From Tenacibaculum todarodis (lineage in GTDB: Bacteria; Bacteroidota; Bacteroidia; Flavobacteriales; Flavobacteriaceae): a stretch of DNA of 64,000 nucleotides. The position numbers were made by a program, and so were the translations under genes. The stretch is from contig NZ_CP018155.1 of NCBI RefSeq assembly GCF_001889045.1, positions 2,955,214 through 3,019,213 on the forward strand, written 5' to 3'. This document shows positions 44,607-53,468 of the stretch, piece by piece. The notes under the pieces were generated by a model. That model did not search any database. It saw only the letters and a list, made by a program, of their open reading frames with translations, and was not told where the DNA came from. Every line of letters begins with the position of its first letter. Within the stretch, counting starts at the first letter, position 1.

Positions 44607-46718
44607 ATGAGTGGATTTAAGTTGCTAGCGATACGACCCTTGAAAGGATGTCTCCCAGCATACAGAAAAGTGTTAAAAGAAGATAAATTATATTCTTTTT
44701 ATCAAGATTACAAATTTCATTATCAAGGTAATGATATTACTAAAAAGGTTATAAATATAACTTTTAATTCAAATATACCTGATAATTTTTATTTTGTAAA
44801 AGATAATGATAAAAGAGAAAATGATTTAAAAATCAACATATCTGCAGTAGTGGGTAAGAATGGAAGTGGAAAAAGTAGTTTGTTAGATCTTTTTTATTTT
44901 TTTTTATATGTCCTATCTATAAAGCATAATATTATTGATACTTCTTCAGGAAATGAAATGATAGACTTTTACGGTTTTAACTGCGAGATTTATTATGAAA
45001 CTAAAAAAGGAATTTTTAAATCTAAAATAGACCGTAATGAGGATCAATTCTATTCTTTAATAAGTGGTAGTTGGAGGGAAGAATTAATTGATTTTTCAGA
45101 CTTCTTTTATTCTATTGCTTTAAATTATTCTATGTATGGTTTAAATAGTGATGGGAATGCGTGGTACAGATCTTTGTTTCATAAAAACGACGGATACCAA
45201 ACACCTCTGGTAATTAACCCATATAGGAATGAGGGGATTATTAATGTTAACTCTGAACTTCATTTATCTCAATCTAGAACTTTACTTAACCTTTCACTAT
45301 TAAAAGACGATAATCCAATAATTGTTAATGATAAAAGGATTAGTGAAATTGAGTTTGTTATGGATTTTGCGAAAAATGATAAAATAGTAATTAATAATTA
45401 CAAAGCATATCCATTTTGGGATATCATGGAAGAGTGTGAAAAAAAAGAAGAAATTGGTTTTTTAAAATTATTTAACCTTATAGCCAAAGAAATGATTGGC
45501 TATGAAATGAATATTTACGAATCAGAAGAATTGAGAGAAAGTCTGCAAAGAGATAAAAAATATGAACCTAATATAATTAAGTATTATGAAAATCTTGAGA
45601 AAACGGTTAATTATAGTGAAGTAAAATTTCAGTTAGTAAAATATGTTATTAATAAATTTTTTAAAATATGCTTAAGTAATCCTTTAGAATATGATCTTTT
45701 TATAAAAATTGACAAAGACCAAGGCTTTAATATTTTTCTTTTAAGCGATATAAGGAATGCAATAAAAAAAATAAATAAAGACAGGAGTCATATAACTTTA
45801 AAGTTAATACAGGCTCTTTACTCTGTAAAAGACGACTATTATAAATTTATTGATACCTTTAATAGAATAAAAACTAATGACGTAGACAAAATGTCAAACT
45901 ACAGTTTTAATATTAAGTGGAAAAAAATAAAAACAATAATTAATAACTCATTAATATTAAATGGTAAAAAACTAAATGATAAATTAGAAGTAATTCCGAG
46001 TGCTTTTGTTAAGCCGATATTAAAAGTAGCAGGAAATAATATTTACGATTATAAATTTTTAAGTTCAGGTGAACAACAATTATCCAATACTCTTCAAACT
46101 ATTTCATATCACTTAAATAATATCAATTCAGTACATTATTCAAGTTCAGATTTTAAAAAAAACTATCCTTACGTCAATATTTTATTAGATGAAATTGAAT
46201 TATATTTTCATCCAGATTTTCAAAGAAAATTTATTTCTAATTTACTAAAAATGCTAGAAACATTAAGTATCGAAAAAATAGATTCAATTAATTTTATATT
46301 TTTCACACACTCTCCCTTTATATTGTCCGACATACCTTCAAGTAATATCCTAAGATTAAATGCAGGAGAACCAGATTCATTTAAAGAGTCTGAAAAAACA
46401 TTTGGGGCTAATATTCATGAATTATTAAATCACAGTTTTTTTATGAGAACTACTGTAGGTGAGTTTTCTAAAGAAAAAATTAATCAATTTATAAAAAAAC
46501 TAAATGACACAATTAAGAATAGAAACGATGAAAAACCACGACTATTAAAAAGATCTATTAAAGAATTAGAAGCTTTGGGAGGTCAAGCATTTATTGAATT
46601 AATTGGTGATTCACTTGTTAAAGACAAATTGCTTCAAATGTATTTTCTTGCAACCGAAAAGAATGATAAAGAGGGATTGAAAAAGTATTACCTAAGTAAA
46701 TTAGAAAACCTAAATTAA
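44607..46718 (+). CDS. ABC-type ATPase of a Septu-like system (PtuA-like)
   Basis: The 703-aa protein is an AAA_21/RecF-class ATPase: Walker A VVGKNGSGKSSL (Gly 83 to Ser 90), a signature LSSGEQQLSNTL (about 483), Walker B VNILLDEIELYFHPDFQRKF (about 525) and FIFFTHSPFILSDIP (switch histidine). The insert between Walker A and the signature is long (about 390 residues) and forms the coiled-coil or effector arm. The next gene is an HNH nuclease, so the pair fits PtuA-PtuB (Septu). PtuA assembles into ATP-bound oligomers that control the nuclease. The ATG lies 3 bases after the hsdS relic stop, suggesting an old coupling to the restriction operon. Confidence 0.85.
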   Translation: MSGFKLLAIRPLKGCLPAYRKVLKEDKLYSFYQDYKFHYQGNDITKKVINITFNSNIPDNFYFVKDNDKRENDLKINISAVVGKNGSGKSSLLDLFYFFLYVLSIKHNIIDTSSGNEMIDFYGFNCEIYYETKKGIFKSKIDRNEDQFYSLISGSWREELIDFSDFFYSIALNYSMYGLNSDGNAWYRSLFHKNDGYQTPLVINPYRNEGIINVNSELHLSQSRTLLNLSLLKDDNPIIVNDKRISEIEFVMDFAKNDKIVINNYKAYPFWDIMEECEKKEEIGFLKLFNLIAKEMIGYEMNIYESEELRESLQRDKKYEPNIIKYYENLEKTVNYSEVKFQLVKYVINKFFKICLSNPLEYDLFIKIDKDQGFNIFLLSDIRNAIKKINKDRSHITLKLIQALYSVKDDYYKFIDTFNRIKTNDVDKMSNYSFNIKWKKIKTIINNSLILNGKKLNDKLEVIPSAFVKPILKVAGNNIYDYKFLSSGEQQLSNTLQTISYHLNNINSVHYSSSDFKKNYPYVNILLDEIELYFHPDFQRKFISNLLKMLETLSIEKIDSINFIFFTHSPFILSDIPSSNILRLNAGEPDSFKESEKTFGANIHELLNHSFFMRTTVGEFSKEKINQFIKKLNDTIKNRNDEKPRLLKRSIKELEALGGQAFIELIGDSLVKDKLLQMYFLATEKNDKEGLKKYYLSKLENLN

Positions 46719-46724
46719 TTACCT

Positions 46725-47699
46725 ATGATTAGTTTAAAATCGGAAAATCGTGATTTAGAGAGTCTAAGTAATCTTTTTTATAAAAGGATTAAAGATAAAA
46801 TTGAATTAAAAATTGAAGACAATAAAGCAGTATTAAATACTTTTGTTACAGATAAAACAAACAAACCTTTTGGTGACTTCCTTGAAAAAGAAATTAAAGA
46901 TTTAATTACTTTGTCTTTAGATGATTTGATTATTAAATTTAAAGATGAATTACACGATTTATGTGAAAATAATTATCAAACAATAAATAAAAAATATACT
47001 CCATTCAAGAAAGCTCTAAATTCAGTCTTATTTTATGAAGCACAATATTCTTGGAAAGCTTATCAAACAGCAATAGAGATTGATGTAAATACCTGTGTTT
47101 ATTGTAATAGAACATACATTACAACGGTAGGCGATGATAGTAAAAAATTTGTTAGAGGAGATTTTGATCACTTTATGCCAAAATCTACTTATCCTTATTT
47201 GCGCTTTTCTTTTTTCAACTTAATTCCATGTTGTGTGATTTGTAATAGAAATGCAAAAAAAGCAAAAGAAACCTCAATAGAAAATAACATATATCCATAT
47301 AAAGAAGGTTTTGATAATAATACTGTATTCACATTTCTTCCGAATAATTATAAAGATATAATTGGTAAAGGAAAACCTGTCGTCGATTTTCTTTTTCTTG
47401 GAACTGATGAGCATAATAAAAAAGCTAAAAAAAATATTAAGCTATTTAGATTAAAAGAACAATACTCGATTCATTCACAGGAGCTAAATGACATTATTAA
47501 TAAACGTCGAGTTTTTTCAGATTCTTATTTAAAAGACTTACAAAATAGCTATCCTAAATTACTAAATAATTTTGAAGATGCCTATTTATTAGCTTTTGGG
47601 AAAGAGTTTGATTTGGTTAAAGATGAAAATAGACCTCTATCTAAACTTACTAGAGATATAGCTGATGAACTCGGAATAATAAAAAACAAATATGACTAG
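46725..47699 (+). CDS. HNH endonuclease (PtuB-like)
   Basis: The 324-aa protein has a zinc-stabilised HNH fold in its centre: CVYCNRTY (Cys 124, Cys 127), GDFDHFMPKSTYP (Asp 148, His 149) and FNLIPCCVICNRNAKK (second Cys pair and Asn near 165-175). This arrangement CxxC...DH..P...N..P.C..CN is that of PtuB and related nucleases. The first 110 residues are helical and charged, and likely bind the ATPase. It begins 6 bases after the ATPase stop and overlaps the GIY-YIG gene by 8 bases. The expected role is cutting phage or host DNA once the ATPase is triggered. Confidence 0.88.
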   Translation: MISLKSENRDLESLSNLFYKRIKDKIELKIEDNKAVLNTFVTDKTNKPFGDFLEKEIKDLITLSLDDLIIKFKDELHDLCENNYQTINKKYTPFKKALNSVLFYEAQYSWKAYQTAIEIDVNTCVYCNRTYITTVGDDSKKFVRGDFDHFMPKSTYPYLRFSFFNLIPCCVICNRNAKKAKETSIENNIYPYKEGFDNNTVFTFLPNNYKDIIGKGKPVVDFLFLGTDEHNKKAKKNIKLFRLKEQYSIHSQELNDIINKRRVFSDSYLKDLQNSYPKLLNNFEDAYLLAFGKEFDLVKDENRPLSKLTRDIADELGIIKNKYD

Positions 47700-48531
47700 A
47701 CCACAAACCATACAAATATTTTTACCAGACGGTTCGCCAACAAGTATACGTGAAGCAGAAATAACCAATAGATTAGTAAAAGCTATTTTATTTCCAAGAA
47801 ATAAAATGCAAGAAGTAGTCAAACGAGACATGGTACATTTTACAGGCGTGTATTTTTTGTTTGGTAGTACCGAAGATGGTGCAAAACCTATAGTGTATAT
47901 TGGAGAAGGCGAAGATTGTTTTACACGTATACAATCGCATAACCGTAAAAAAGACTTTTGGACACATTGTGTCATCATAACAACAAAAACAGATGAGTAC
48001 ACGAAAACAGATGGGAAGTACTTAGAGCATTATTGTTTAGCTAAAGCAAAAGAAATTGGTAGGTATATTACAGATAACGATACGGGTTCTAAAAAGCCTT
48101 CTATAAGCGAAAGTAGAGAGTATGATTTGTTAGATAATTTTGATACAGCCAAAATATTATTAGCAACTTTAGGATATCCAATCTTTGAAGAGAAACGAAA
48201 AGCGAAAAGCCCTAAAGAACTCTTTTATTGCACAGGTAAAAATTCCTCTGGAAAAGGAGAATTAATTGACGACGGATTTTTAGTTTATAAAGATAGTATG
48301 GCTACAAATAGGATTACAGATGGCGCAGGTAAATGGGTAGATGTTCTAAGAAAAAAACTATTGAATGAGAATATAGTTACCTTAAGTAGTGAGCATTTAA
48401 TATTTCAACAAGATTATATCTTTAATTCACCAAGTGCAGCTGCTGCGGCATTATTAGGTAGAAATGCAAATGGTTGGACTAAATGGAAAAATAAAGATGG
48501 TAAAACATTGGATGAATTAAAAAGGAATTAA
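47692..48531 (+). CDS. GIY-YIG nuclease with DUF4357 C-terminus
   Basis: 279 aa. A GIY-YIG domain lies at about 50-150: FTGVYFLFGSTEDGAKPIVY then IGEGEDCFTRIQSHNRKKDFW, with later Glu in YLEHYCLAKAKE as the metal ligand. The C-terminus (about 215-279) matches DUF4357: FNSPSAAAAALLGRNANGWTKW. GIY-YIG-DUF4357 proteins are common in Bacteroidota near restriction systems. The first 10 codons overlap the HNH gene, so it is translated with it. The base composition of the first 250 bases is visibly richer in G and C than the ATPase gene, which may mean a separate origin. Two unrelated nuclease folds in one operon is unusual for Septu. Confidence 0.85.
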   Translation: MTRPQTIQIFLPDGSPTSIREAEITNRLVKAILFPRNKMQEVVKRDMVHFTGVYFLFGSTEDGAKPIVYIGEGEDCFTRIQSHNRKKDFWTHCVIITTKTDEYTKTDGKYLEHYCLAKAKEIGRYITDNDTGSKKPSISESREYDLLDNFDTAKILLATLGYPIFEEKRKAKSPKELFYCTGKNSSGKGELIDDGFLVYKDSMATNRITDGAGKWVDVLRKKLLNENIVTLSSEHLIFQQDYIFNSPSAAAAALLGRNANGWTKWKNKDGKTLDELKRN

Positions 48532-48623
48532 TTAATTTTAAAACTAATGTTTTTTTTATATATCTTTGATGTAATTCATTTTTAAACAACATCGTTTAAG
48601 CGATAACTTTAAATTGTTTTATA

Positions 48624-50510
48624 ATGAATCATATTATTAAAAAAAATGCTAAAATTGCCTGGGAAAAGGGTGATAAGCATAAAGCATATACTATTGCTTG
48701 GGAGTTGCCTATAGAAGAGTTTTATCTATGGATAACAAAAAATAAGAAAGGAATTGTTCTTTCTAAAGAATTTTTCTCAGACTTTCTTATTCTACTTAAC
48801 CCTAACTGGATTAATAAACCCAATTCTAATTTATTAATTGAGTACTATTTCTCAAAACGTTGGTTTGCAGAATCATTTGAGGGTTTGTTGCTAAATAATG
48901 TATCTGAAGTTTACTTGAACGGTGTAAAAAAATCTTTTAGTTTTTTAGACTTAGAACGGTTAATCTTTTTAGAGAATTTAAAATTCCTCCCCCAAAACTT
49001 AAAAGTAGAGTTGAGCTATTGGCAATTTTGGTACCAACAACACAATGATTATTGGAATCCAGTTATTCAATATTTTGAAAATAATAAGAGTTCAGGTTTA
49101 GATATATTAATAAATCTGATTGTTGCATTTGAAAAGCGTTTTTTTGAAACTAAAAGTCAATTAGATATGCAATATGCAGGTGAAGTTTTAAGCGTTCTAA
49201 TTGCTTATATACAGCATTTAAATATTTTAGATTTCTCCATTACTCCAGAGAAAGATGATATTTTTAAAAAATATTACTCATTTTTAAATAGTAATAGGCA
49301 AGAGTGCTTATTCGATTTAGGAAATAAATACATACAAGTAAGGGAGAATATTATAAGATACGCTCTCGAGGATGGGTTAGAAATGAAGGAAATGAGTTTA
49401 GGTGAGTTTTACTTTATTGAAAATGAAGAATATAATAAAAAATGGGAAAAAGATGGAGAACGATATATTTTAAATGAGAATTATTACTACAGTCGTGGTG
49501 ATGAATATTTTTCTGTCTTAGAAAGTGAAGGTAAAATAGAATATGCTAATAATCATGCAAAGGAAGAAAATAGAAATACTAAGGCCAAAAGATTTGGGAT
49601 TGAATTAGCGGTTAAAGATTTGGGGTTGTTAGATAAAGACATGCCAGAGGGAAGACCAAAAATTAAGAATGTTATTTCATTTTTAAATACTCATGCTAGA
49701 AATGTATATGAACGAATTGAAAAACCACTTTTCGCGTTAAAGGATTTTTCTTTTCAAATGACCTACCAAGAAGCTGTTAATTACAGATTACTTCAAACTA
49801 AAAAGATTATGGAGCCGATTTTTGCTTATAATATTGTTTCGCTAAGTGATATGTCTGATAGGTTTGGTGATTCTATAACAATTAAGCAAATGAATTGTTT
49901 AACTAATGATTTTTCTTTTAAGTGGAGTAGTAAAACATTTGATCCTTTTAATTTGTTCTTATCATTATGGCAAAAACCTTTTATAAAACTAGGGCAATTG
50001 GTTATTTCTCCTATCAGTATAATTAGTGCATTTACAGGTTTATATGCAATTACAGAAAGTATATTGAAAAATTATAAACCCAATGAAGGCAATATTATTG
50101 AGAAAATATTGCATAATAATTTAACTAGAAATGATGGTGTGTGGAAATCAGAAACTAATTGGCAAGAGTGTAATGGAGATTCTAATGGAGATGCAGATGT
50201 TATTCTAGAAGATAATGAATACATTGTTTTAATGCAATTAAAACGTACCTCTCAAAAAACAGATTTAAGACAATTAGCTTCTCAAGTTCCTCAAGATAGA
50301 AAAGCAATTAGCCAACTAAAGAAAGCTCATGAGCATATTGTTAATAAGGGTGAAAAAAGAAAAATAAAGTTGTGGTATGTAACTACTGCTATGGAAAAAA
50401 TAGGTGTAGAGGAACAAAATGTTCGACGTGTAAATTATCAAGAATTATTACAGTTGCAAAAAATGTATTTTTCATCTTTAGCGGAGTTAATAAATCGAAT
50501 AGAAAAATAA
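48624..50510 (+). CDS. Large protein with C-terminal PD-(D/E)xK-like nuclease domain (QxK type)
   Basis: The 628-aa protein has no signal peptide. The first 480 residues are helical, aromatic-rich and unrecognised (for example KWSSKTFDPFNLFLSLWQKP). Residues about 498-620 look like a restriction-endonuclease fold: IEKILHNNLTRNDGVW (helix before the active site), GDADVILEDNEYIVLMQLKR (Asp ... QxK, as in Mrr-type nucleases) and a downstream helix with QLASQVPQDRKAISQLKKAH. A DNase effector role is inference. It lies 55 bases upstream of the viperin gene in the same direction, with its own leader after the GIY-YIG gene. It may be an independent one-gene system or a partner of the viperin. Confidence 0.65.
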   Translation: MNHIIKKNAKIAWEKGDKHKAYTIAWELPIEEFYLWITKNKKGIVLSKEFFSDFLILLNPNWINKPNSNLLIEYYFSKRWFAESFEGLLLNNVSEVYLNGVKKSFSFLDLERLIFLENLKFLPQNLKVELSYWQFWYQQHNDYWNPVIQYFENNKSSGLDILINLIVAFEKRFFETKSQLDMQYAGEVLSVLIAYIQHLNILDFSITPEKDDIFKKYYSFLNSNRQECLFDLGNKYIQVRENIIRYALEDGLEMKEMSLGEFYFIENEEYNKKWEKDGERYILNENYYYSRGDEYFSVLESEGKIEYANNHAKEENRNTKAKRFGIELAVKDLGLLDKDMPEGRPKIKNVISFLNTHARNVYERIEKPLFALKDFSFQMTYQEAVNYRLLQTKKIMEPIFAYNIVSLSDMSDRFGDSITIKQMNCLTNDFSFKWSSKTFDPFNLFLSLWQKPFIKLGQLVISPISIISAFTGLYAITESILKNYKPNEGNIIEKILHNNLTRNDGVWKSETNWQECNGDSNGDADVILEDNEYIVLMQLKRTSQKTDLRQLASQVPQDRKAISQLKKAHEHIVNKGEKRKIKLWYVTTAMEKIGVEEQNVRRVNYQELLQLQKMYFSSLAELINRIEK

Positions 50511-50565
50511 ATTTAGGAAAACATAATTTAGAGAGGTTTTAAGGCCTAATCTTAACTCTATTATT

Positions 50566-51432
50566 ATGAATTATAATTTTATTCCAAGTGTTAATTTCCA
50601 TTTATGGGAACCATGTAATATGCGTTGTAAATTTTGCTTTGCAACATTTCAAGACGTAAAACAGACAATCTTACCAAAAGGGCATTTGCCAGAAGTTGAG
50701 GCTTTAGAGGTTGTCAAAAAAATAGCAGCAGCAGGGTTTGAAAAAATAACCTTCGCAGGAGGAGAACCTTTGCTTTGTAAATGGTTGCCGAATTTAATTA
50801 AAACAGCAAAACAATTAGGTATGACTACTATGCTAGTAACTAATGGTAGTAAGTTAACTGACGAGTTTTTAATAGATAACAAACCGTATTTAGATTGGAT
50901 TGCTCTAAGTGTAGATAGTTTAGAGGATGAAAGCAATATTAAAATAGGTAGAGCAATTACAGGGAAAAAACCATTAAGCAAAGCGTATTATTATGATTTA
51001 GTGGATACTATTAAAAAGTATGGCTATGGTTTAAAGATTAATACGGTGGTTAATAAGGTAAACTATAAAGATGATCTAACCGATTTTATTGAATACGCTA
51101 ACCCACAACGTTGGAAAGTACTACAAGTATTGCCAATAGTTGGACAAAATGATAATAAAATTGAAGAATTTAAAATTACAACAAAGGAGTATAATTATTT
51201 TTTTAATACACATAAAGACTTAAAAGCTATTGTTCCAGAATCAAATGAAGAGATAAAAGGAAGTTATGTTATGGTAGATCCTGCAGGACGTTTTTTTGAT
51301 AATGCACAAGGGATACATAATTACAGTAAACCAATTTTAGAAGTTGGTATTCAAGAAGCTTTAAAAACAATGAATTATGATTTTTATAAATTTAAATCAA
51401 GAGGCGGTATTTATGATTGGTATAATAATTAG
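50566..51432 (+). CDS. Prokaryotic viperin (pVip), radical SAM antiviral enzyme
   Basis: The 288-aa protein opens with LWEPCNMRCKFCFATF: Cys 17, 21 and 24 hold the 4Fe-4S cluster of radical SAM enzymes, and the following Phe-Ala-Thr is the viperin variant. FAGGEPLLCKW (SAM binding) follows. The C-terminal part has viperin-specific marks: SKPILEVGIQEALKTM and RGGIYDWYNN at the end. Viperins convert CTP, UTP or GTP to 3'-deoxy-3',4'-didehydro forms that stop viral RNA polymerases. No nucleotide kinase, which often accompanies pVips, is next to it here. It is the last gene of the element, 227 bases from attR, a typical place for recently acquired cargo. Confidence 0.95.
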   Translation: MNYNFIPSVNFHLWEPCNMRCKFCFATFQDVKQTILPKGHLPEVEALEVVKKIAAAGFEKITFAGGEPLLCKWLPNLIKTAKQLGMTTMLVTNGSKLTDEFLIDNKPYLDWIALSVDSLEDESNIKIGRAITGKKPLSKAYYYDLVDTIKKYGYGLKINTVVNKVNYKDDLTDFIEYANPQRWKVLQVLPIVGQNDNKIEEFKITTKEYNYFFNTHKDLKAIVPESNEEIKGSYVMVDPAGRFFDNAQGIHNYSKPILEVGIQEALKTMNYDFYKFKSRGGIYDWYNN

Positions 51433-51597
51433 CATTTTAAGAGGTAATGAAGTTTATAATTTTTTTTAAAGTATGTTTTATAGCTTTTTGAGAAAATTCT
51501 TCTTTTGTAAGAATTAGTGTGATTTTTAATTCAAATTTTGTCTATATTGAATTGTTTAAAGGTGAGGTAATTTAGCCTGTAGATAAAAACATTTTGT
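51433..51597. other. Non-coding right end of the element
   Basis: AT-rich stretch of 165 bases between the viperin gene and the right arm site. No gene, hairpin or repeat was recognised on either strand. Confidence 0.4.
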
Positions 51598-51614
51598 ACA
51601 CCTAAATTGACACC
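51598..51614. promoter_or_regulatory. Integrase arm-type site, right end
   Basis: acacctaaattgacacc, identical to 29852-29868 and in the same orientation, 45 bases from the attR core. The pair supports the assignment of both element ends. Confidence 0.6.
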
Positions 51615-51625
51615 TTAAAAAATAA

Positions 51626-51654
51626 AACCCTGTAAATAAGCTATTTACAGGGTT
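51626..51654 (-). terminator. Element-supplied ssrA terminator
   Basis: A 13-bp stem (aaccctgtaaata) with loop agc, followed on the minus strand by a run of T (A on the + strand, 51616-51627). It replaces the original terminator now stranded at 29674-29712. Confidence 0.85.
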
Positions 51655-51658
51655 AAAA

Positions 51659-51675
51659 GTGGAGACGCCGAGAAT
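51659..51675. repeat. attR core (within the ssrA 3' end)
   Basis: gtggagacgccgagaat, identical to the attL core at 29718. It covers the 3' half of the tmRNA acceptor stem and the first T-stem bases, so integration keeps tmRNA intact. Confidence 0.92.
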
Positions 51676-52049
51676 CGAACTCGGGTCCAAACAAGCAGTT
51701 CAAAAGCTTTCTACATACTTAGTTCTTTCTTAATTTTCGTCTAAAAACTGATTAAGAACAATCTGTTATTAGCTTATCTTCTTTAGTTTCAAAAACCTGC
51801 CAAAGCGTCAAGTTTTCTATGTTTATTTTTACGATGCCCAAAAGTGAAACGCCATAAACCAAGGCTGTTCGTGGACATAAAGCTTGCACACCTTGTGTGC
51901 CTAGGCCAATCCTACTATGATTCGGATTAAGCAGCTAAAGCGTAGTTATTCTCGCCGTTTAAATTGTTGAAATAAGTTTTACGAGCATCATTTCAGTCCT
52001 CGGTATGCTTACGTTATCCCTGGTCTTGCTGTCAAAACCAGTCGTCCCC
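51660..52049 (-). ncRNA. ssrA: tmRNA
   Basis: Read leftward, the 5' end is GGGGACGACTGGTTTTGACAGC and the 3' end has a T arm (GGACCCGAGTTCGATTCTC) and GGCGTCTCC. The ends pair: GGGGACG with CGUCUCC (seven pairs, one G-U). The tag frame at 51956-51927 reads GENNYALAA and a stop, the typical flavobacterial proteolysis tag. CCA is not encoded. tmRNA rescues stalled ribosomes. Leftward, the bases TTTCTTTG seven bases before the 5' end may be the -7 promoter element. Its 3' end is the integration target of the 22-kb element. Confidence 0.97.
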
Positions 52050-52084
52050 AATATGTCAAAGAAAGCAAAAGTTGTGCCTGTTTT

Positions 52085-52163
52085 TTTGGGCGTTCGAGCG
52101 GGCTTTCACTACTCGCTGTTTCGTGCCTCAACGAGCTCAAACAAACCGTTCAATCCCTAACGC
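52085..52163. repeat. REP-like dispersed element, copy 1
   Basis: Starts gggcgttcgagcgggctttc and ends caatccctaacgc; the same ends and overall length recur at 60061-60139. The ends are mutually complementary (gcgtt / aacgc), and the centre of each copy holds its own hairpin (here ctcg...cgag). It lies between the divergent tmRNA and dehydrogenase genes. Confidence 0.75.
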
Positions 52164-52256
52164 AACTTATTTGCGGGCAACAAAGATAACAAAACACGTT
52201 TGTACAAACCTATAAAAAACAGTAAATTCGCCACACTTCAAAAACAAACAGACAGT

Positions 52257-53465
52257 ATGAAATTCGGAATTATAAAAGAACGTAAAAATCCACCAGATAG
52301 ACGCGTAGTATTTTCACCAGAAAAATTACAAGAAATGCAACAACAATTTCCAGAAGCAGAAATTGTGGTAGAAAGTTCAGATATCCGTATTTTTTCAGAC
52401 GAACAATATAAAAAAGCAGGATTTACAGTAACAGAAGATGTTACAAATTGCGATGTTTTGTTAGGTGTAAAAGAAGTTCCGTTAGAAAATTTAATACCTA
52501 ATAAGAAATATTTTTTCTTCAGTCACACCATAAAAAAACAACCTTATAATAGAAAGTTGTTAAAAGCGATGTTAGACAAAAATATAGAGCTGTTTGATCA
52601 CGAAACCATTACAAAAGAAAACGGAGCACGTTTAATCGGTTTTGGACGTTATGCAGGTTTAGTAGGTGCTTATAACGGATTTAGAGCAATAGGTTTAAGA
52701 GAAAACACCTTCAGCTTACCAAAAGTAGAAAACTTACCAGATTTAGATGCTGTAAAAGCCGAACTAGATAAAATTACACTTCCAAATTTAAAAATCTTGC
52801 TAACCGGTACAGGAAAAGTTGCTTATGGTGCAAAAGAAATTTTAGATCATTTAGGTATTAAGCAAGTTTCAGATGCTTTGTATTTAACTTCAAAATTTAC
52901 AGAACCAGTTTATTGCATGGCAGATGTTATGGAATACGCAAAACGTAAAGACGGTAAAGTAGGAGAGAAGTTTGCTTTTTACAAAGACCCAACAGGTTAC
53001 GAAAGTAATTTTATGCCGTACGCAAAAGAAACAGATTATTTTATTGCAGGTCATTTTTACGGAAATGATGCACCATATTTATTCACTAGAGAAGATGCAA
53101 AACATACCGATTTTAATATAAAATATGTAGCCGATATTTCTTGTGATGTAGATGGCCCAGTAGCTTCAACATTAAGAGCTTCAACAATTGCAGATCCTTT
53201 TTATGGTTATAATCCACAAACAGAAACCGAAACAACTTTTAAAGATGAAAATGCAATTACAGTAATGGCAGTAGATAATTTACCATGTGAATTACCAAAA
53301 GACGCAAGTGAAGGTTTTGGAGAGATGTTTTTAAAACATGTAATAGCAGCATTTTACAATAAAGATAAAGACGGAATTTTAGCTCGCGCAAAAATGACAA
53401 CTTCGGGAGGAAAACTTTCAGAAAGATATAGTTATTTACAAGATTATGTAGACGGAAAAGAATAA
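52257..53465 (+). CDS. NAD(P)-dependent oxidoreductase, saccharopine/alanine dehydrogenase family
   Basis: The 402-aa protein begins MKFGIIKERKNPPDRRVVFS, the AlaDh/PNT N-terminal domain that binds the substrate, followed by a Rossmann domain with LLTGTGKVAYGAKEIL (about 186-201). Conserved blocks include FFSHTIKKQPYN and ADISCDVDGPVAST. The family includes lysine-forming saccharopine dehydrogenase and is widespread in Flavobacteriaceae. The reaction is reversible NAD(P)H-dependent amination or cleavage; the exact substrate is not evident. I chose the ATG at 52257 because the preceding 19 codons from 52200 (MYKPIKNSKFATLQKQTDS) are atypical and not part of the domain. Two small genes follow closely in an operon. 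Confidence 0.85.
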   Translation: MKFGIIKERKNPPDRRVVFSPEKLQEMQQQFPEAEIVVESSDIRIFSDEQYKKAGFTVTEDVTNCDVLLGVKEVPLENLIPNKKYFFFSHTIKKQPYNRKLLKAMLDKNIELFDHETITKENGARLIGFGRYAGLVGAYNGFRAIGLRENTFSLPKVENLPDLDAVKAELDKITLPNLKILLTGTGKVAYGAKEILDHLGIKQVSDALYLTSKFTEPVYCMADVMEYAKRKDGKVGEKFAFYKDPTGYESNFMPYAKETDYFIAGHFYGNDAPYLFTREDAKHTDFNIKYVADISCDVDGPVASTLRASTIADPFYGYNPQTETETTFKDENAITVMAVDNLPCELPKDASEGFGEMFLKHVIAAFYNKDKDGILARAKMTTSGGKLSERYSYLQDYVDGKE

Positions 53466-53468
53466 TTC

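Larger units (their letters stand above)
29718..51675. mobile_element. 22-kb integrative element in ssrA carrying a defence island
   Basis: Bounded by the 17-bp core repeats at 29718 and 51659, with the integrase gene 144 bp from the left end and identical 17-bp arm-type sites inside both ends. The contents are an integrase, an HTH regulator, an SF3 primase-helicase and small genes on the left, then about 17 kb of defence genes, all rightward. No conjugation, capsid or transposase genes are seen, so it resembles a satellite or cargo-carrying genomic island that needs helper functions for spread. The right end supplies a new ssrA 3' tip and a new terminator, leaving tmRNA functional. Confidence 0.9.

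Noticed and set aside
42992..47699. Type I-A retron (reverse transcriptase + ATPase + HNH)
   Set aside because: The reverse transcriptase is about 200 residues too long, has YSDD and a Lys-rich tail, and an hsdS relic separates it from the ATPase gene; independent modules fit better.
52200..52256. Longer start for the dehydrogenase gene
   Set aside because: The additional 19 residues precede the conserved MKFGIIKER start of the AlaDh/PNT domain and lie in the promoter region shared with ssrA.
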